From the NCBI GenBank assembly GCA_016184105.1, contig JACPDI010000040.1:1-64000 (forward strand): DNA of 64,000 bases, read 5' to 3'. The notes beneath the pieces are model-generated. The model did not search any database. It was given only the letters and a program-made list of their open reading frames with translations, and had not been told where the DNA came from. The position numbers and the translations under genes were made by a program. Below are positions 35,359 through 43,159 of this stretch, in pieces. Positions within the stretch are counted from its first letter, which is position 1. Each line of letters opens with the position of its first letter. Source of the stretch: Acidobacteriota bacterium. GTDB lineage: Bacteria; Acidobacteriota; Vicinamibacteria; Vicinamibacterales; 2-12-FULL-66-21.

Positions 35359-36387
35359 GTGACCTTCGATCTCCTCCTCGTCGGCTTCGGCAATGTCGCG
35401 CGGCGGTTCGCCTCGCTGCTCGACGAGCGCCGCGAGCGCCTGGCTCGCGACCACAACTTGCACGCGCGCGTCGTCGGCATCGCCACGGGGCGCCGCGGCG
35501 GCATGTTCGCGCCCGGCGGTGTGGACGTCTCGCGCGCGCTCGCAGGCGGCGGCCCGCTCGGACCCATCGCCGGCGGCCTGGAGTTGATCGCGGCGGCGGC
35601 GTCTCCGTCAGAAGCGCCCCGCGTCGTCGTGGAAACGACGCCGCTCGACATCAGGGAGGCGCGGCCGGCCATCGATCATGTCCGCCTCGCACTCCTCTCC
35701 CGGATGCACGTCGTCAGCGCGAACAAGGGACCGGTCGCGCTCGCGTACCGGGAGCTGCGGGAGCTGGCGGCGCGTATGGGCGTGCGCTACCTGTTCGAAG
35801 GGGCGGTGATGGACGGCATCCCGGTGTTCAACCTGGTCCGCGAGACCATGCCGGCCGTCGAGATCACCGGGTTTCGCGGCGTCGTGAACAGCACGACCAA
35901 CTACATCATCACCAGGCTCGAGGAGGGGGGGGAGTTCGAGCCTGCTCTCGCCGAGATGCAGCAGCAGGGCATCGCCGAAGCCGACGCGTCGCTCGACGTG
36001 GACGGCTGGGATGCCGCGGCCAAGACGGCTGCGCTCGTCAACGTCCTGATGGACGGCGCGATGACGCCGCGCGAGGTCGATCGCACCGGCATCGCGCACC
36101 TCACCGGCGCGGCCGTGCGCGACGCGCTCGCGCGCGGCCGCCGGATCCGCCTCGTGGCTTCCGCGCGTCGCGAGGGAAAAGCGATCCGCGCGCGCGTGGC
36201 GCCGGAGGAGCTCGAACGCGAAGACCCGCTGTCGCTGCTGCGGGGCATGTCGAACGCGCTCTACGTGGAGAGCGACCTGCTCGGCCGCGTCGGGATCACG
36301 CAGCTCGACGGCGGCCTCACGCAAACCGCCTACGCCCTGCTCTCCGACCTGGTCACGCTGAATCGTTCCCTGCGGGCGCGCTCGTGA
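35359..36387 (+). CDS. Homoserine dehydrogenase-like oxidoreductase
   Basis: 342 residues from GTG 35359. Rossmann start LLLVGFGNVARRFASLL; catalytic region HVVSANKGPVALAYREL, FEGAVMDGIPVFN, GFRGVVNSTTNYIITRLEEG, and EADASLDVDGWDAAAKTAALVNVLM. The active Lys is in ANKGPVA. The C-terminal ACT domain for threonine feedback is absent, giving the short form. It reduces aspartate semialdehyde to homoserine or acts on a related substrate. It follows the aminotransferase by seven bases and overlaps the convergent glutaredoxin-like remnant. Confidence 0.88.
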   Translation: MTFDLLLVGFGNVARRFASLLDERRERLARDHNLHARVVGIATGRRGGMFAPGGVDVSRALAGGGPLGPIAGGLELIAAAASPSEAPRVVVETTPLDIREARPAIDHVRLALLSRMHVVSANKGPVALAYRELRELAARMGVRYLFEGAVMDGIPVFNLVRETMPAVEITGFRGVVNSTTNYIITRLEEGGEFEPALAEMQQQGIAEADASLDVDGWDAAAKTAALVNVLMDGAMTPREVDRTGIAHLTGAAVRDALARGRRIRLVASARREGKAIRARVAPEELEREDPLSLLRGMSNALYVESDLLGRVGITQLDGGLTQTAYALLSDLVTLNRSLRARS

Positions 36388-36605
36388 GGGCGGCGGGCTC
36401 GAGTCCCCCGACGATGCGGCGGCCCGGCGCCGACGACGGTCACCGGGACGCTGCGGAGGTTGAGCGCCATCAGCTCGCGATGGGCGTCATCGTCTTCATC
36501 CACGTTCCTGACCGTGAATACCCGTCCTGCGCGTGAAAGAAACTCCTTCACCTGTTCGCACGCGAGTCGATGCGAGCCGCTGAAGACGACGATCGGTTTC
36601 ACCAT
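36353..36605 (-). pseudogene. Glutaredoxin-like gene with C-terminal frameshift
   Basis: From ATG 36605 the frame gives VVFSGSHRLACEQVKEFL, then FTVRNVDEDDDAHRELMALN and RSVPVTVVGAG, the thioredoxin fold with cis-Pro (SVPVT). It then leaves the family. Dropping one base of a GGG run near 36428-36434 restores GRRIVGGLEPAALTSA up to TGA 36355-36353, as expected for the last helix. The usual CxxC reads RLAC, so only the second Cys is present even in the intact part. The uncorrected frame ends at 36330. This is one indel, real or sequencing-derived. Convergent overlap with the preceding gene is 35 bases. Confidence 0.6.
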
Positions 36606-36616
36606 CGAGTTGTCTT

Positions 36617-37822
36617 ATGTCCCTATCATCCGACTCCAACGCGCCGCTCGCGGGAACGACGGTACTGGACCTGAGCCGCGTGCTCTCCGGACCGTACTGC
36701 ACGATGCAGCTCGCCGACATGGGCGCGCGCGTGATCAAGGTCGAGCAGCCGGGGCGTGGCGACGACACGCGGGCGTGGGGGCCGCCGTTTCCCGGCGGCG
36801 AGAGCGCGTACTACCTCAGCATCAACCGCAACAAGGAAAGCCTCACGCTCGACCTGAAACATCCAGCCGCGCGCGACATTCTCGATCCGCTCCTCGAACG
36901 CGCCGACATCGTCGTTGAGAACTTCAGGCCGGGCACGGTCGATCGCCTTGGGCTGTCGTACGCGCAGCTCGGGCCGCGCTTCCCGCGGCTGATTTACTGC
37001 TCGATCTCGGGGTTCGGCCAGACGGGGCCGCGGCGCGACGCGCCCGGCTACGACTCGGTTGTGCAGGCCGAAGGCGGGCTGATGAGCGTCACCGGCCACG
37101 CGGATCGGCCGGCAGTCCGGCTCGGCGTGGCGATCGGCGACATGACGGCCGGCTTGTACGCGGCGTATGCGATCGCCCTGGCGCTCCTCGCGCGGCAGCG
37201 AACGGGCCGCGGACAGTTCATCGATGTCGGGATGCTCGACTCGGTCGTGTCGCTGCTCACCTACCAGGCCGGCCTCTTCTTCGCCGCCGGCACCACGCCG
37301 CGGCGCATGGGCAACCGGCACCCGACGATCGCGCCCTACGATACGTTCCCGGCCGCCGATGGCGACTTCGTGCTCGCGGTCGGCAACGACGAGCAGTGGC
37401 GCCGCCTGTGCGGCGCCATGCAGCTCGAGCCGCTGGCGCGCGACGCGAAGTTCGCCACCAACGAGCAGCGCGTCCTCAACTACGACACGCTCCGGCCGAT
37501 CCTGATCGAAAAGTTCCGGGCGTTCACGCGGGGCCAATGCCTGGAGACGCTGCTCGGCGCGGGCGTCCCCTGCGGATCGGTTCGCGACATCCCGGAAGTG
37601 CTCGCCGACCCGCAGCTTGCGGCACGCGACATGATCGTTTCGCTGGAGCACGCGACCGCCGGCACGATCAGGCTGCTGGGCGTGCCGGCCAGGCTCTCCG
37701 AGACACCCGGGCGCGTGTCGACGCCGCCGCCACGGCTGGGGGAGCACACGGAGGCGATCCTGCGGGAGCTGGGTTTCGGGAGCGAGCGGATCCGCGTGCT
37801 GCGCTCGGAGGGCGCGATCTAG
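36617..37822 (+). CDS. CaiB/BaiF family CoA transferase
   Basis: 401 residues. Class III CoA transferase: TTVLDLSRVLSGPYCTMQLADMGARVIKVEQP, DDTRAWGPPF, YYLSINRNKESLTLDLKHP, VENFRPGTVDRLGLSYAQL, PGYDSVVQAEGGLMSVTG with the catalytic Asp in the FGQTGPRRDAPGYDS area, and GRGQFIDVGMLDS. It moves CoA between organic acids; the substrate is unknown. Start ATG 36617 lies 11 bases from the divergent glutaredoxin-like start. A palindromic repeat follows the stop directly. Confidence 0.92.
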   Translation: MSLSSDSNAPLAGTTVLDLSRVLSGPYCTMQLADMGARVIKVEQPGRGDDTRAWGPPFPGGESAYYLSINRNKESLTLDLKHPAARDILDPLLERADIVVENFRPGTVDRLGLSYAQLGPRFPRLIYCSISGFGQTGPRRDAPGYDSVVQAEGGLMSVTGHADRPAVRLGVAIGDMTAGLYAAYAIALALLARQRTGRGQFIDVGMLDSVVSLLTYQAGLFFAAGTTPRRMGNRHPTIAPYDTFPAADGDFVLAVGNDEQWRRLCGAMQLEPLARDAKFATNEQRVLNYDTLRPILIEKFRAFTRGQCLETLLGAGVPCGSVRDIPEVLADPQLAARDMIVSLEHATAGTIRLLGVPARLSETPGRVSTPPPRLGEHTEAILRELGFGSERIRVLRSEGAI

Positions 37823-37824
37823 AA

Positions 37825-37886
37825 AATAAGTGGGACAGTCACACTTTCCTGGGCCTGCTTCGGAAAGTGTGACTGTCCCACTTATT
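37825..37886. repeat. GTGTGACTGTCCC palindrome, copy 1
   Basis: Perfect inverted repeat with 25-base arms, left 37825-37849 (AATAAGTGGGACAGTCACAC then TTTCC) and right 37862-37886, loop of 12. It lies between the convergent CoA transferase and an unknown gene and could act as a terminator. Related copies are at 41166, 58124 and 61964. Confidence 0.9.
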
Positions 37887-37891
37887 GCTCC

Positions 37892-38317
37892 CTACACGAA
37901 TCGATCGATCTCCGCGAGCACGAAGTCGATCACGTCTCCTTCGCTCAATTCGCCGATGGCCGTGGCTTCGCGCACCGGCCGCTCGATCGTCGTCACGCGC
38001 CCGCCGTGCGACCGGTTGACCCGGCCGATCACCTGCGGCGCCTCTGAACCCGTGTCGAGCTCGACCTCGAAGTAGTCGTCGCGCGAGTTGGTGAATGCCA
38101 TGCGCACGCCGCCCGCCGGCGTGAACACCTTGAACGGGTAGCCTTCCGCCGAGAGCACCGACGCCACCATGCGAAATGCGGGCGTGGCGACGTCCCTCAG
38201 GAAGATCTCGTACTCTTGCGATGCGCGATCGGCCGCGATCCTGCGTGCGTCCCCGCGCTTCCTGGCTTCTTCGATGCGCGCGCGGAACTTCCGGCGCACA
38301 TCAGCGACTTCAACCAC
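37892..38317 (-). CDS. Conserved protein of unknown function
   Basis: 141 residues from GTG 38317, which overlaps the stop of the PilT-like gene (TAGTG). The N-terminal half is charged and helical (VADVRRKFRARIEEARKRGDARR). The C-terminal half is strand-rich (PFKVFTPAGGVRMAFTNSRDDYFEVELD, GRVTTIERPVREA) and ends in a short acidic helix. No family recognised. It is the last gene of the seven-gene run that starts at the multicopper oxidase, so it is translated with the ATPase. Confidence 0.7.
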   Translation of the reverse strand: MVEVADVRRKFRARIEEARKRGDARRIAADRASQEYEIFLRDVATPAFRMVASVLSAEGYPFKVFTPAGGVRMAFTNSRDDYFEVELDTGSEAPQVIGRVNRSHGGRVTTIERPVREATAIGELSEGDVIDFVLAEIDRFV

Positions 38318-40332
38318 TACGCCAACCTTTCCACGTCGACTCCTTCGCGCCGGAGCAGCGCCAGCAGCCCCTCACGGTCGTACGCCTTGCGCCAGGCCTC
38401 TCCCGCATCCACGACGCCGTCGCGAACGAGCGCGGCGAGCGAGTCGTTCAGCGGCACGCAGCCGAGCTTCCGGCCGCTCTCGAGGGCCGCGGGCAGCTGG
38501 AAGAGCTTTCCGTCGGCGATCACGGACGCGGCCGCCGCCGTGCTGAGCAGCAATTCACGCGCCGCCACGCGCCCCCCGCCGCGCTTGCGCAGCAGCGTCT
38601 GCACGACGACCGCACGCAGGCTCGCCGACAGGCTCACCAGCGCCTGGTTGCGCCGCTCGGCGGGCAGTTGTTCAATCAGCCGCTCGAGCGCGGGGCCGGC
38701 ACCTGGCGCGCGGATGCCGGCGAGCACCAGCAGGCCGGACTCGGCGGCTTCGAGCACGGCCGCAACGACCTCCGGAGCGCGGAGCTCCTCGATCACCAGA
38801 ACGTCCGGATCCTCGCGCAGCGCGGCGCGGATCGCCGAAACGACGTCCTGCGACTCTCCGCGCACTTCGCGCTGGCTGATGAACGACCGCCGGCTCTCGT
38901 GCACGAAGGTAATCTGGCGCTCGATCGAAATGACGTGGTCCGCCCGCGTGCGGTTGATCAGGTCGACGAACGTGGCAATGAGCGTGGACTTGCCGCTGGC
39001 ACGCGGGCCGCTCACCAGCACGAGCCCTTCGTGTTGAGTGCAGACCGCCTGGATGTCCTTCGAGATGCCCAGCTGCTCGGCCGAGATCGCCCGTGCCGGC
39101 AACATGCGCACGAGCAGCCCTGGGCCGCGGTGATCGCGGAAGCCGAGACACCGCACGCGTCCCAGTTCGGGCACGTCGTAGAACCATTCGGACGTCTCGC
39201 GGCCGTCGAGGAGGTCGGCGTTTGATCCCGGCGAGAGCGCCAGCACGAACGCCTCGACGTCGCTCGGGGCGAGCGCGTCCTCGCCTTCGAGCTGCTGCGT
39301 TTCCCCCTCGACGCGGATGGCCGGCACCGATCGGCTGACAAGATACAGGCCGGATGCGCCTCTGGCGGCGGCGATGCTCAGCAGGCGATCCAGGTCCGGC
39401 GCCGTCGAGACGGGTGGCGGCGCCGGCGGCGGTTCGTGCACCGTTCGCACGAGCGGCACCACGACGGCCGTGCGCGGCTCCGCGTCTCGATCGGGCTCCC
39501 GCGCGGACTCCTGGGCCCGTGCGGCTTCAAGGCGGGCCTCTTCGTCGCGGCGGGCCGCCTCCAGGCTGTCGAGCTCCTCGGCATGCGCCACTTCCAGCCG
39601 CGCCAGTTCCTCCGCGTGGGCGGCCTCACGCCGCGCGAGCTCCTGTGCGTGGGCCGCCTCGAGCCGCGACAGTTCCGCCGCGCGCGCCGCCGCGGCCTCT
39701 TCCGCGGCCTCTTCCGCGGCCACGACGGCGGCGTTGGGTCTCTGGTCCTCCATCGCTTCAGGCGTGCCGGGTTCGATCAGTCCTGAGGACTCGAGCAGTT
39801 GCGTCACGTCTGCGGCCCCCGGCTCCTGCTGCGCGACGTCGGCGACGATCTCCAATGAGGGATGGCCGTCCGGCGCGGCAAGCGCCTGCGGCTCGGGCAC
39901 GGCGTTGCCCGACGGCAACGCGTAGTCCTCCTGAGGCTCCTCCTCGCGCTTCGCCCGCAGCGGCCGGATCTCGACCCAGATGTCGTCGCCGCCACGCGCC
40001 GCGACGACGGTGAACGCCGGGCGGTCTCCGGTCGCCGCGAGCTCATGCTCGACGGCGCCAAGCTCGTTCAGCACGCGCCGCTGCTCGGGCGTGAGCATTT
40101 GATCCAGCATGCTCTCGACCGTTTCCGTCGTTAACGTGCGCGTGGACAGCTCCACCTGGCCCCACGCCAGCGGCCCTCGGAAGGCATTCATCGAGGAAGA
40201 GGACGTGACGACGTAGGGCTTCTCACCCGTGTGGAGCACGAGGGAATCGCCGTCGAGGCGAATGATGGCGCTGAAGAGCGACTCGACTAGAGACACGCGG
40301 ACTGATCCGGAATTCTTGTCGGCGGATGACAT
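38317..40332 (-). CDS. PilT/PilU-like ATPase with coiled-coil linker
   Basis: 671 residues. Three parts are seen: an N-terminal domain (about 1-130) unlike classical PilT, a highly charged repeat region (about 217-277) built of units such as LEAAHAQELARREAAHAEEL, and a C-terminal secretion-type ATPase. The ATPase has Walker A GPRASGKST (near 440), His-box-like FVHESRRSFISQREV, and Walker B DPDVLVIEELR. The last is LRAPEV rather than the usual DExRD-type run. Such ATPases retract or modify type IV pili. No pilin or pilus gene is nearby; instead it is in a run with oxidase, ZIP and methyltransferase genes. Function is inferred from the C-terminal domain only. Confidence 0.8.
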   Translation of the reverse strand: MSSADKNSGSVRVSLVESLFSAIIRLDGDSLVLHTGEKPYVVTSSSSMNAFRGPLAWGQVELSTRTLTTETVESMLDQMLTPEQRRVLNELGAVEHELAATGDRPAFTVVAARGGDDIWVEIRPLRAKREEEPQEDYALPSGNAVPEPQALAAPDGHPSLEIVADVAQQEPGAADVTQLLESSGLIEPGTPEAMEDQRPNAAVVAAEEAAEEAAAARAAELSRLEAAHAQELARREAAHAEELARLEVAHAEELDSLEAARRDEEARLEAARAQESAREPDRDAEPRTAVVVPLVRTVHEPPPAPPPVSTAPDLDRLLSIAAARGASGLYLVSRSVPAIRVEGETQQLEGEDALAPSDVEAFVLALSPGSNADLLDGRETSEWFYDVPELGRVRCLGFRDHRGPGLLVRMLPARAISAEQLGISKDIQAVCTQHEGLVLVSGPRASGKSTLIATFVDLINRTRADHVISIERQITFVHESRRSFISQREVRGESQDVVSAIRAALREDPDVLVIEELRAPEVVAAVLEAAESGLLVLAGIRAPGAGPALERLIEQLPAERRNQALVSLSASLRAVVVQTLLRKRGGGRVAARELLLSTAAAASVIADGKLFQLPAALESGRKLGCVPLNDSLAALVRDGVVDAGEAWRKAYDREGLLALLRREGVDVERLA

Positions 40333-40340
40333 GCTGCGCT

Positions 40341-40766
40341 TTAGCGCGGGACCGTACCCGCGCGGTAAATGCGGACCAGCTCGATGATCTTGACGCCCTT
40401 CGTCTGGTAGGGCGCGACCACCCGCTCCGTCCGAAGATACTGGATCATTCCTGGATCTGCATAATCCGGCGCGCCAATGCGTGCGGCCGCCGAGAGGATC
40501 GAGGAGAGGCCGTCCAGGTCCAGGCGGGGCGCGGGGCGCGTCCGCGAGTAGGGCACGACCCCCAGGAGCCGGCGCCGCTCGCGCACCTCGGTGGTCGCGA
40601 ACGTGACGTACACCTCGTTGACGATGAAGTTGTAGCCCGTTTCGGCGCGCGACGCGGGCGCGTCTTCGACCCTGACGGCGAGCACGTCGGGCAGATCGCG
40701 CAGTGCATCGACGAGCACTTGCGTGAAGCCGCCGTCGCCCGACCAGCGCGTGGTATCAACGTCCAT
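40341..40766 (-). CDS. Conserved protein of unknown function
   Basis: 141 residues. Features: FTQVLVDALRDLPDVLAVRVED, ETGYNFIVNEVYVTFATTEVRERRRLLG, LSSILSAAARIGAPDYADPGMIQYLRTERVV, and a C-terminal IIELVRIYRAG strand. No signal or membrane helix and no family recognised. Its start is one base from the ubiE stop and its end is eight bases from the ATPase start. It is therefore locked between these two genes and may be an adaptor of the ATPase. Confidence 0.7.
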   Translation of the reverse strand: MDVDTTRWSGDGGFTQVLVDALRDLPDVLAVRVEDAPASRAETGYNFIVNEVYVTFATTEVRERRRLLGVVPYSRTRPAPRLDLDGLSSILSAAARIGAPDYADPGMIQYLRTERVVAPYQTKGVKIIELVRIYRAGTVPR

Positions 40767-41534
40767 CTACGTCCTGCGCGCGCGATGGATCGCCATCAGG
40801 CCTCCAAGGACCGGAATCCACTCCGCGAGCGCAAAGCCATTCTCGCGCATCAGCGTGGCGACGCGGGGCGCACCCGGGTAGCGGCGAATCGAGGCTGGAA
40901 TGTAGCGGTACGTGTCCGGGTCGCGGTGCAGCGCCCAGCCGAGCATGCTGCCGGCCAACTCGAGATATGCGAGGTACACGACGCGCAGGATCGCCGGGTC
41001 GGGCCGGTTGAAATCGAGTGACAGCAGCGTCCCGCCCGGCCGCAGCACGCGCGCGATCTCCCGAAGCGCCGGCTCGAGCAGCGGGACGTTGCGGATGCCG
41101 TAGCCGGTGGTGACGACGTCGAAGGCGCCATCTGCGAACGGCAGCGCCATCATGTCCCCGACGAGAAAAGTGGGACAGTCACACTTTCCCGGCTCAGATC
41201 TCCGGAAAGTGTGACTGTCCCCCTTTTTTCCCGCAAGCCGCACCATCCGCTCCGTGATGTCCAGCCCCACGACGTGCGCGCCGCGGGTCGCCGCCTCGAA
41301 CGCGATGTCGCCGGTGCCACAGGCGAGGTCGAGCACGCGGCTGCCGGGGCCGATCGACGCGAGGGACACGAGCCGCCGCTTCCAGGAACGGTCGCGGCCA
41401 AAAGACAGCAGCACCGTGATCAGGTCGTAGCGACCGGCGATGGTGTGGAAGAGCTGGCGGACGTAACGACGCTTCGCGTCGGGCGTCGCGAGCCCCTCGC
41501 GGAGGGACTGGCGGGGTGTCCCGGCGATGGTCAC
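40767..41534 (-). CDS. UbiE/MenG-type quinone C-methyltransferase with in-frame repeat insert
   Basis: 255 residues from GTG 41534, whose start overlaps the cupredoxin stop (GTGA). SAM methyltransferase: VRQLFHTIAGRYDLITVLLSFG, RVLDLACGTGDIAFEAATRGA (SAM motif I), LVGDMMALPFADGAFDVVTTGYGIRNV, and LREIARVLRPGGTLLSLDF. It is likely to methylate demethylmenaquinone or a related quinone. Between ERMVRLAG and LVGDMM the protein contains KKGDSHTFRRSEPGKCDCPTF, wholly encoded by a copy of the palindromic repeat (41166-41229). Reading stays open. The insert lies between SAM-binding strands, near residue 102-123, so activity could be altered. It may also be dead. Confidence 0.85.
   Translation of the reverse strand: MTIAGTPRQSLREGLATPDAKRRYVRQLFHTIAGRYDLITVLLSFGRDRSWKRRLVSLASIGPGSRVLDLACGTGDIAFEAATRGAHVVGLDITERMVRLAGKKGDSHTFRRSEPGKCDCPTFLVGDMMALPFADGAFDVVTTGYGIRNVPLLEPALREIARVLRPGGTLLSLDFNRPDPAILRVVYLAYLELAGSMLGWALHRDPDTYRYIPASIRRYPGAPRVATLMRENGFALAEWIPVLGGLMAIHRARRT
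41166..41229. repeat. GTGTGACTGTCCC palindrome, copy 2, inside ubiE
   Basis: Left arm 41166-41189 (AAAAGTGGGACAGTCACAC then TTTCC), right arm 41204-41229, with one mismatch in the arms. The loop length puts the TGA of GTGTGACTG out of the ubiE frame, so the gene remains open. Confidence 0.9.
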
Positions 41535-41965
41535 CTGATCTCGATCGTGCCGCGCATCATCACGGAGTGCGGCGTGCATTCGTACGCCTGCCGCCCCTTG
41601 CTGGCCGGCACTACGAACTCCAGCTCCGTGGTGCCCTCCCCGTTTAATTCGCGGGTGAACACATCCCAGGCGGGCACCGAGAAATTATGCGTGATGCCGG
41701 GCTCTTCGTTGCGCAGCACGAGGCGCACTCGCGCGCCGGCCGCAAACCGCAGCGGCGGGTTCGGTCGCCCGAAGTCGCCGTCGTGGTAAAACGCCATATT
41801 CCTCGCCACGAGGACGACTTCGGTGACGGCGCGATCGGCGTCACTGGTGCCGTCCCCCGCCGTCAGCGGCAGCCATCGAAAGGCGACGAACGCGAGCGTG
41901 AGCGCCAGGATGGTGACCGCGCCGCGTGTGATCCATCCGTTCGGCGAGCGGCTCATGCGCGTCAT
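41531..41965 (-). CDS. Cupredoxin (type 1 copper) protein
   Basis: 144 residues from ATG 41965, overlapping the ZIP stop (ATGA). One N-terminal membrane segment (ITRGAVTILALTLAFVAFRWL) anchors or exports it. The blue-copper ligands appear as His in GITHNFSVP and Cys, His, Met in YECTPHSVMM. A cupredoxin passes single electrons; next to a multicopper oxidase and a metal transporter it is a likely redox partner of the oxidase or a copper donor to it. Confidence 0.88.
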   Translation of the reverse strand: MTRMSRSPNGWITRGAVTILALTLAFVAFRWLPLTAGDGTSDADRAVTEVVLVARNMAFYHDGDFGRPNPPLRFAAGARVRLVLRNEEPGITHNFSVPAWDVFTRELNGEGTTELEFVVPASKGRQAYECTPHSVMMRGTIEIR

Positions 41966-43158
41966 CCCACCAGCATGCCGGTCGAGTACATGATCGCGAA
42001 GCCGGCGAGCAGGCCGGCCAGCGCCGTCCGCGTCGAGAAGAATGTCATCATCGGCCGCTCGCCCGCCAGCTGCCTCGAGATCTGCGCCACGACCTGCGCG
42101 ATCGCGCCCGCGCCGACCGCGAGGAACACGACAGACCAGACGGGCGAATACACGAGCCCGCCGAGCCACGCGCCGAAAATCGTCGGCACGCCGCCAACCA
42201 GACCGAGGCGCACCAGGTCCGCGACGCGTACTCTCGTGCGCGCGAGCGGTGCGACGATCGCGATCCCTTCGGTCGTGTTGTGCAGCGTGAAGCCGACGAT
42301 CAGCAGGGTGCCGAGCGCCGCTTCGCCCAGCGCGAAGGCGGCCCCAATGGCCAGTCCCTCGCCGAAGTTGTGCAGGCCGATCCCGATGGCGACCAGCAGC
42401 GCGAGCACGCGGGCCTGGCCACCTTCGACCGCCTGGCGGCGCGCGCGCAGCCAGGCGCCCAGCGTCTCCAGCGCGAGGAAGGCGGCAGCGGCCGCCATCG
42501 CGAACAGCGCAAAGCCCTGGAACGACCCGGGAAGCGCCTGCGCGGTCTCGATCCCTTCGTGCACCGCATCGGCAAGCAGGAACAGCAGCAGCCCGATCGT
42601 GAGCGCCAGCACGAAATCCAGCCCGGTTCGACCGAGCCTGCCAATCAGCGGATACCAGAGCAGCCCGATGGCCACCGGCAGCACGCCCACGTAAATTCCA
42701 ACGAGCGTGAAGACGCCGAGCACGCGCCCGCTCGCGCGCGGCGCGGGCAGCGCCACCGCGATCTCATGCTCGAAGGTCACGCCGGTCGCGGTCATGACCT
42801 TCAGCCGGTGCGTTTCGCCGTGCACCCAGGGGTACGGCACGGTGATCGTCGTGCGCGCGAGATGGGTGAGCGTCTTCGGCCCATCCACGTGGAACGACCA
42901 GAACGCGTCGTCCACGTTCACCTGGGCGATCGTCACCGGATCAGGGCCGTCGTTCAGGACCTGCGCGTGAATGCCGGCGGTGTCGAGCGTCACGCGCTGG
43001 AACGCGAGCCGCTCGACGGGCGGCACGTTGTCTCCGCGCAGCGCGTCGCCCGGACCGCTGCGCACGATCAGCCACAGGAGCGCCGACAGCAGCACGACGG
43101 GTATCACGGCCGCCATCCACAGCCGCGCCCGCGGCCGCATCGCCGTCGCGGGAACCAT
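41962..43158 (-). CDS. ZIP-type metal transporter with extracytoplasmic domain
   Basis: 398 residues from ATG 43158. One membrane helix (ARLWMAAVIPVVLLSALLWLIV) is followed by an Ig-like beta domain (about 40-145: RVTLDTAGIHAQVLNDGPDPVT, DGPKTLTHLARTTITVPYP). A ZIP channel of about eight helices follows, with metal motifs HNFGEGLAIG and HNTTEGIAIV and an earlier DAVHEGIE. ZIP proteins import Zn, Fe or Mn. The external domain, probably periplasmic, is unusual for the family and may receive metal from the oxidase or cupredoxin encoded on either side. Its start is one base from the oxidase stop. Confidence 0.88.
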   Translation of the reverse strand: MVPATAMRPRARLWMAAVIPVVLLSALLWLIVRSGPGDALRGDNVPPVERLAFQRVTLDTAGIHAQVLNDGPDPVTIAQVNVDDAFWSFHVDGPKTLTHLARTTITVPYPWVHGETHRLKVMTATGVTFEHEIAVALPAPRASGRVLGVFTLVGIYVGVLPVAIGLLWYPLIGRLGRTGLDFVLALTIGLLLFLLADAVHEGIETAQALPGSFQGFALFAMAAAAAFLALETLGAWLRARRQAVEGGQARVLALLVAIGIGLHNFGEGLAIGAAFALGEAALGTLLIVGFTLHNTTEGIAIVAPLARTRVRVADLVRLGLVGGVPTIFGAWLGGLVYSPVWSVVFLAVGAGAIAQVVAQISRQLAGERPMMTFFSTRTALAGLLAGFAIMYSTGMLVG

Positions 43159-43159
43159 C

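Noticed and set aside
41166-41229. The CDCP peptide in the UbiE insert as a metal-binding site
   Set aside because: It is the translation of the right arm of a dispersed palindrome, so the Cys pair has no independent support.
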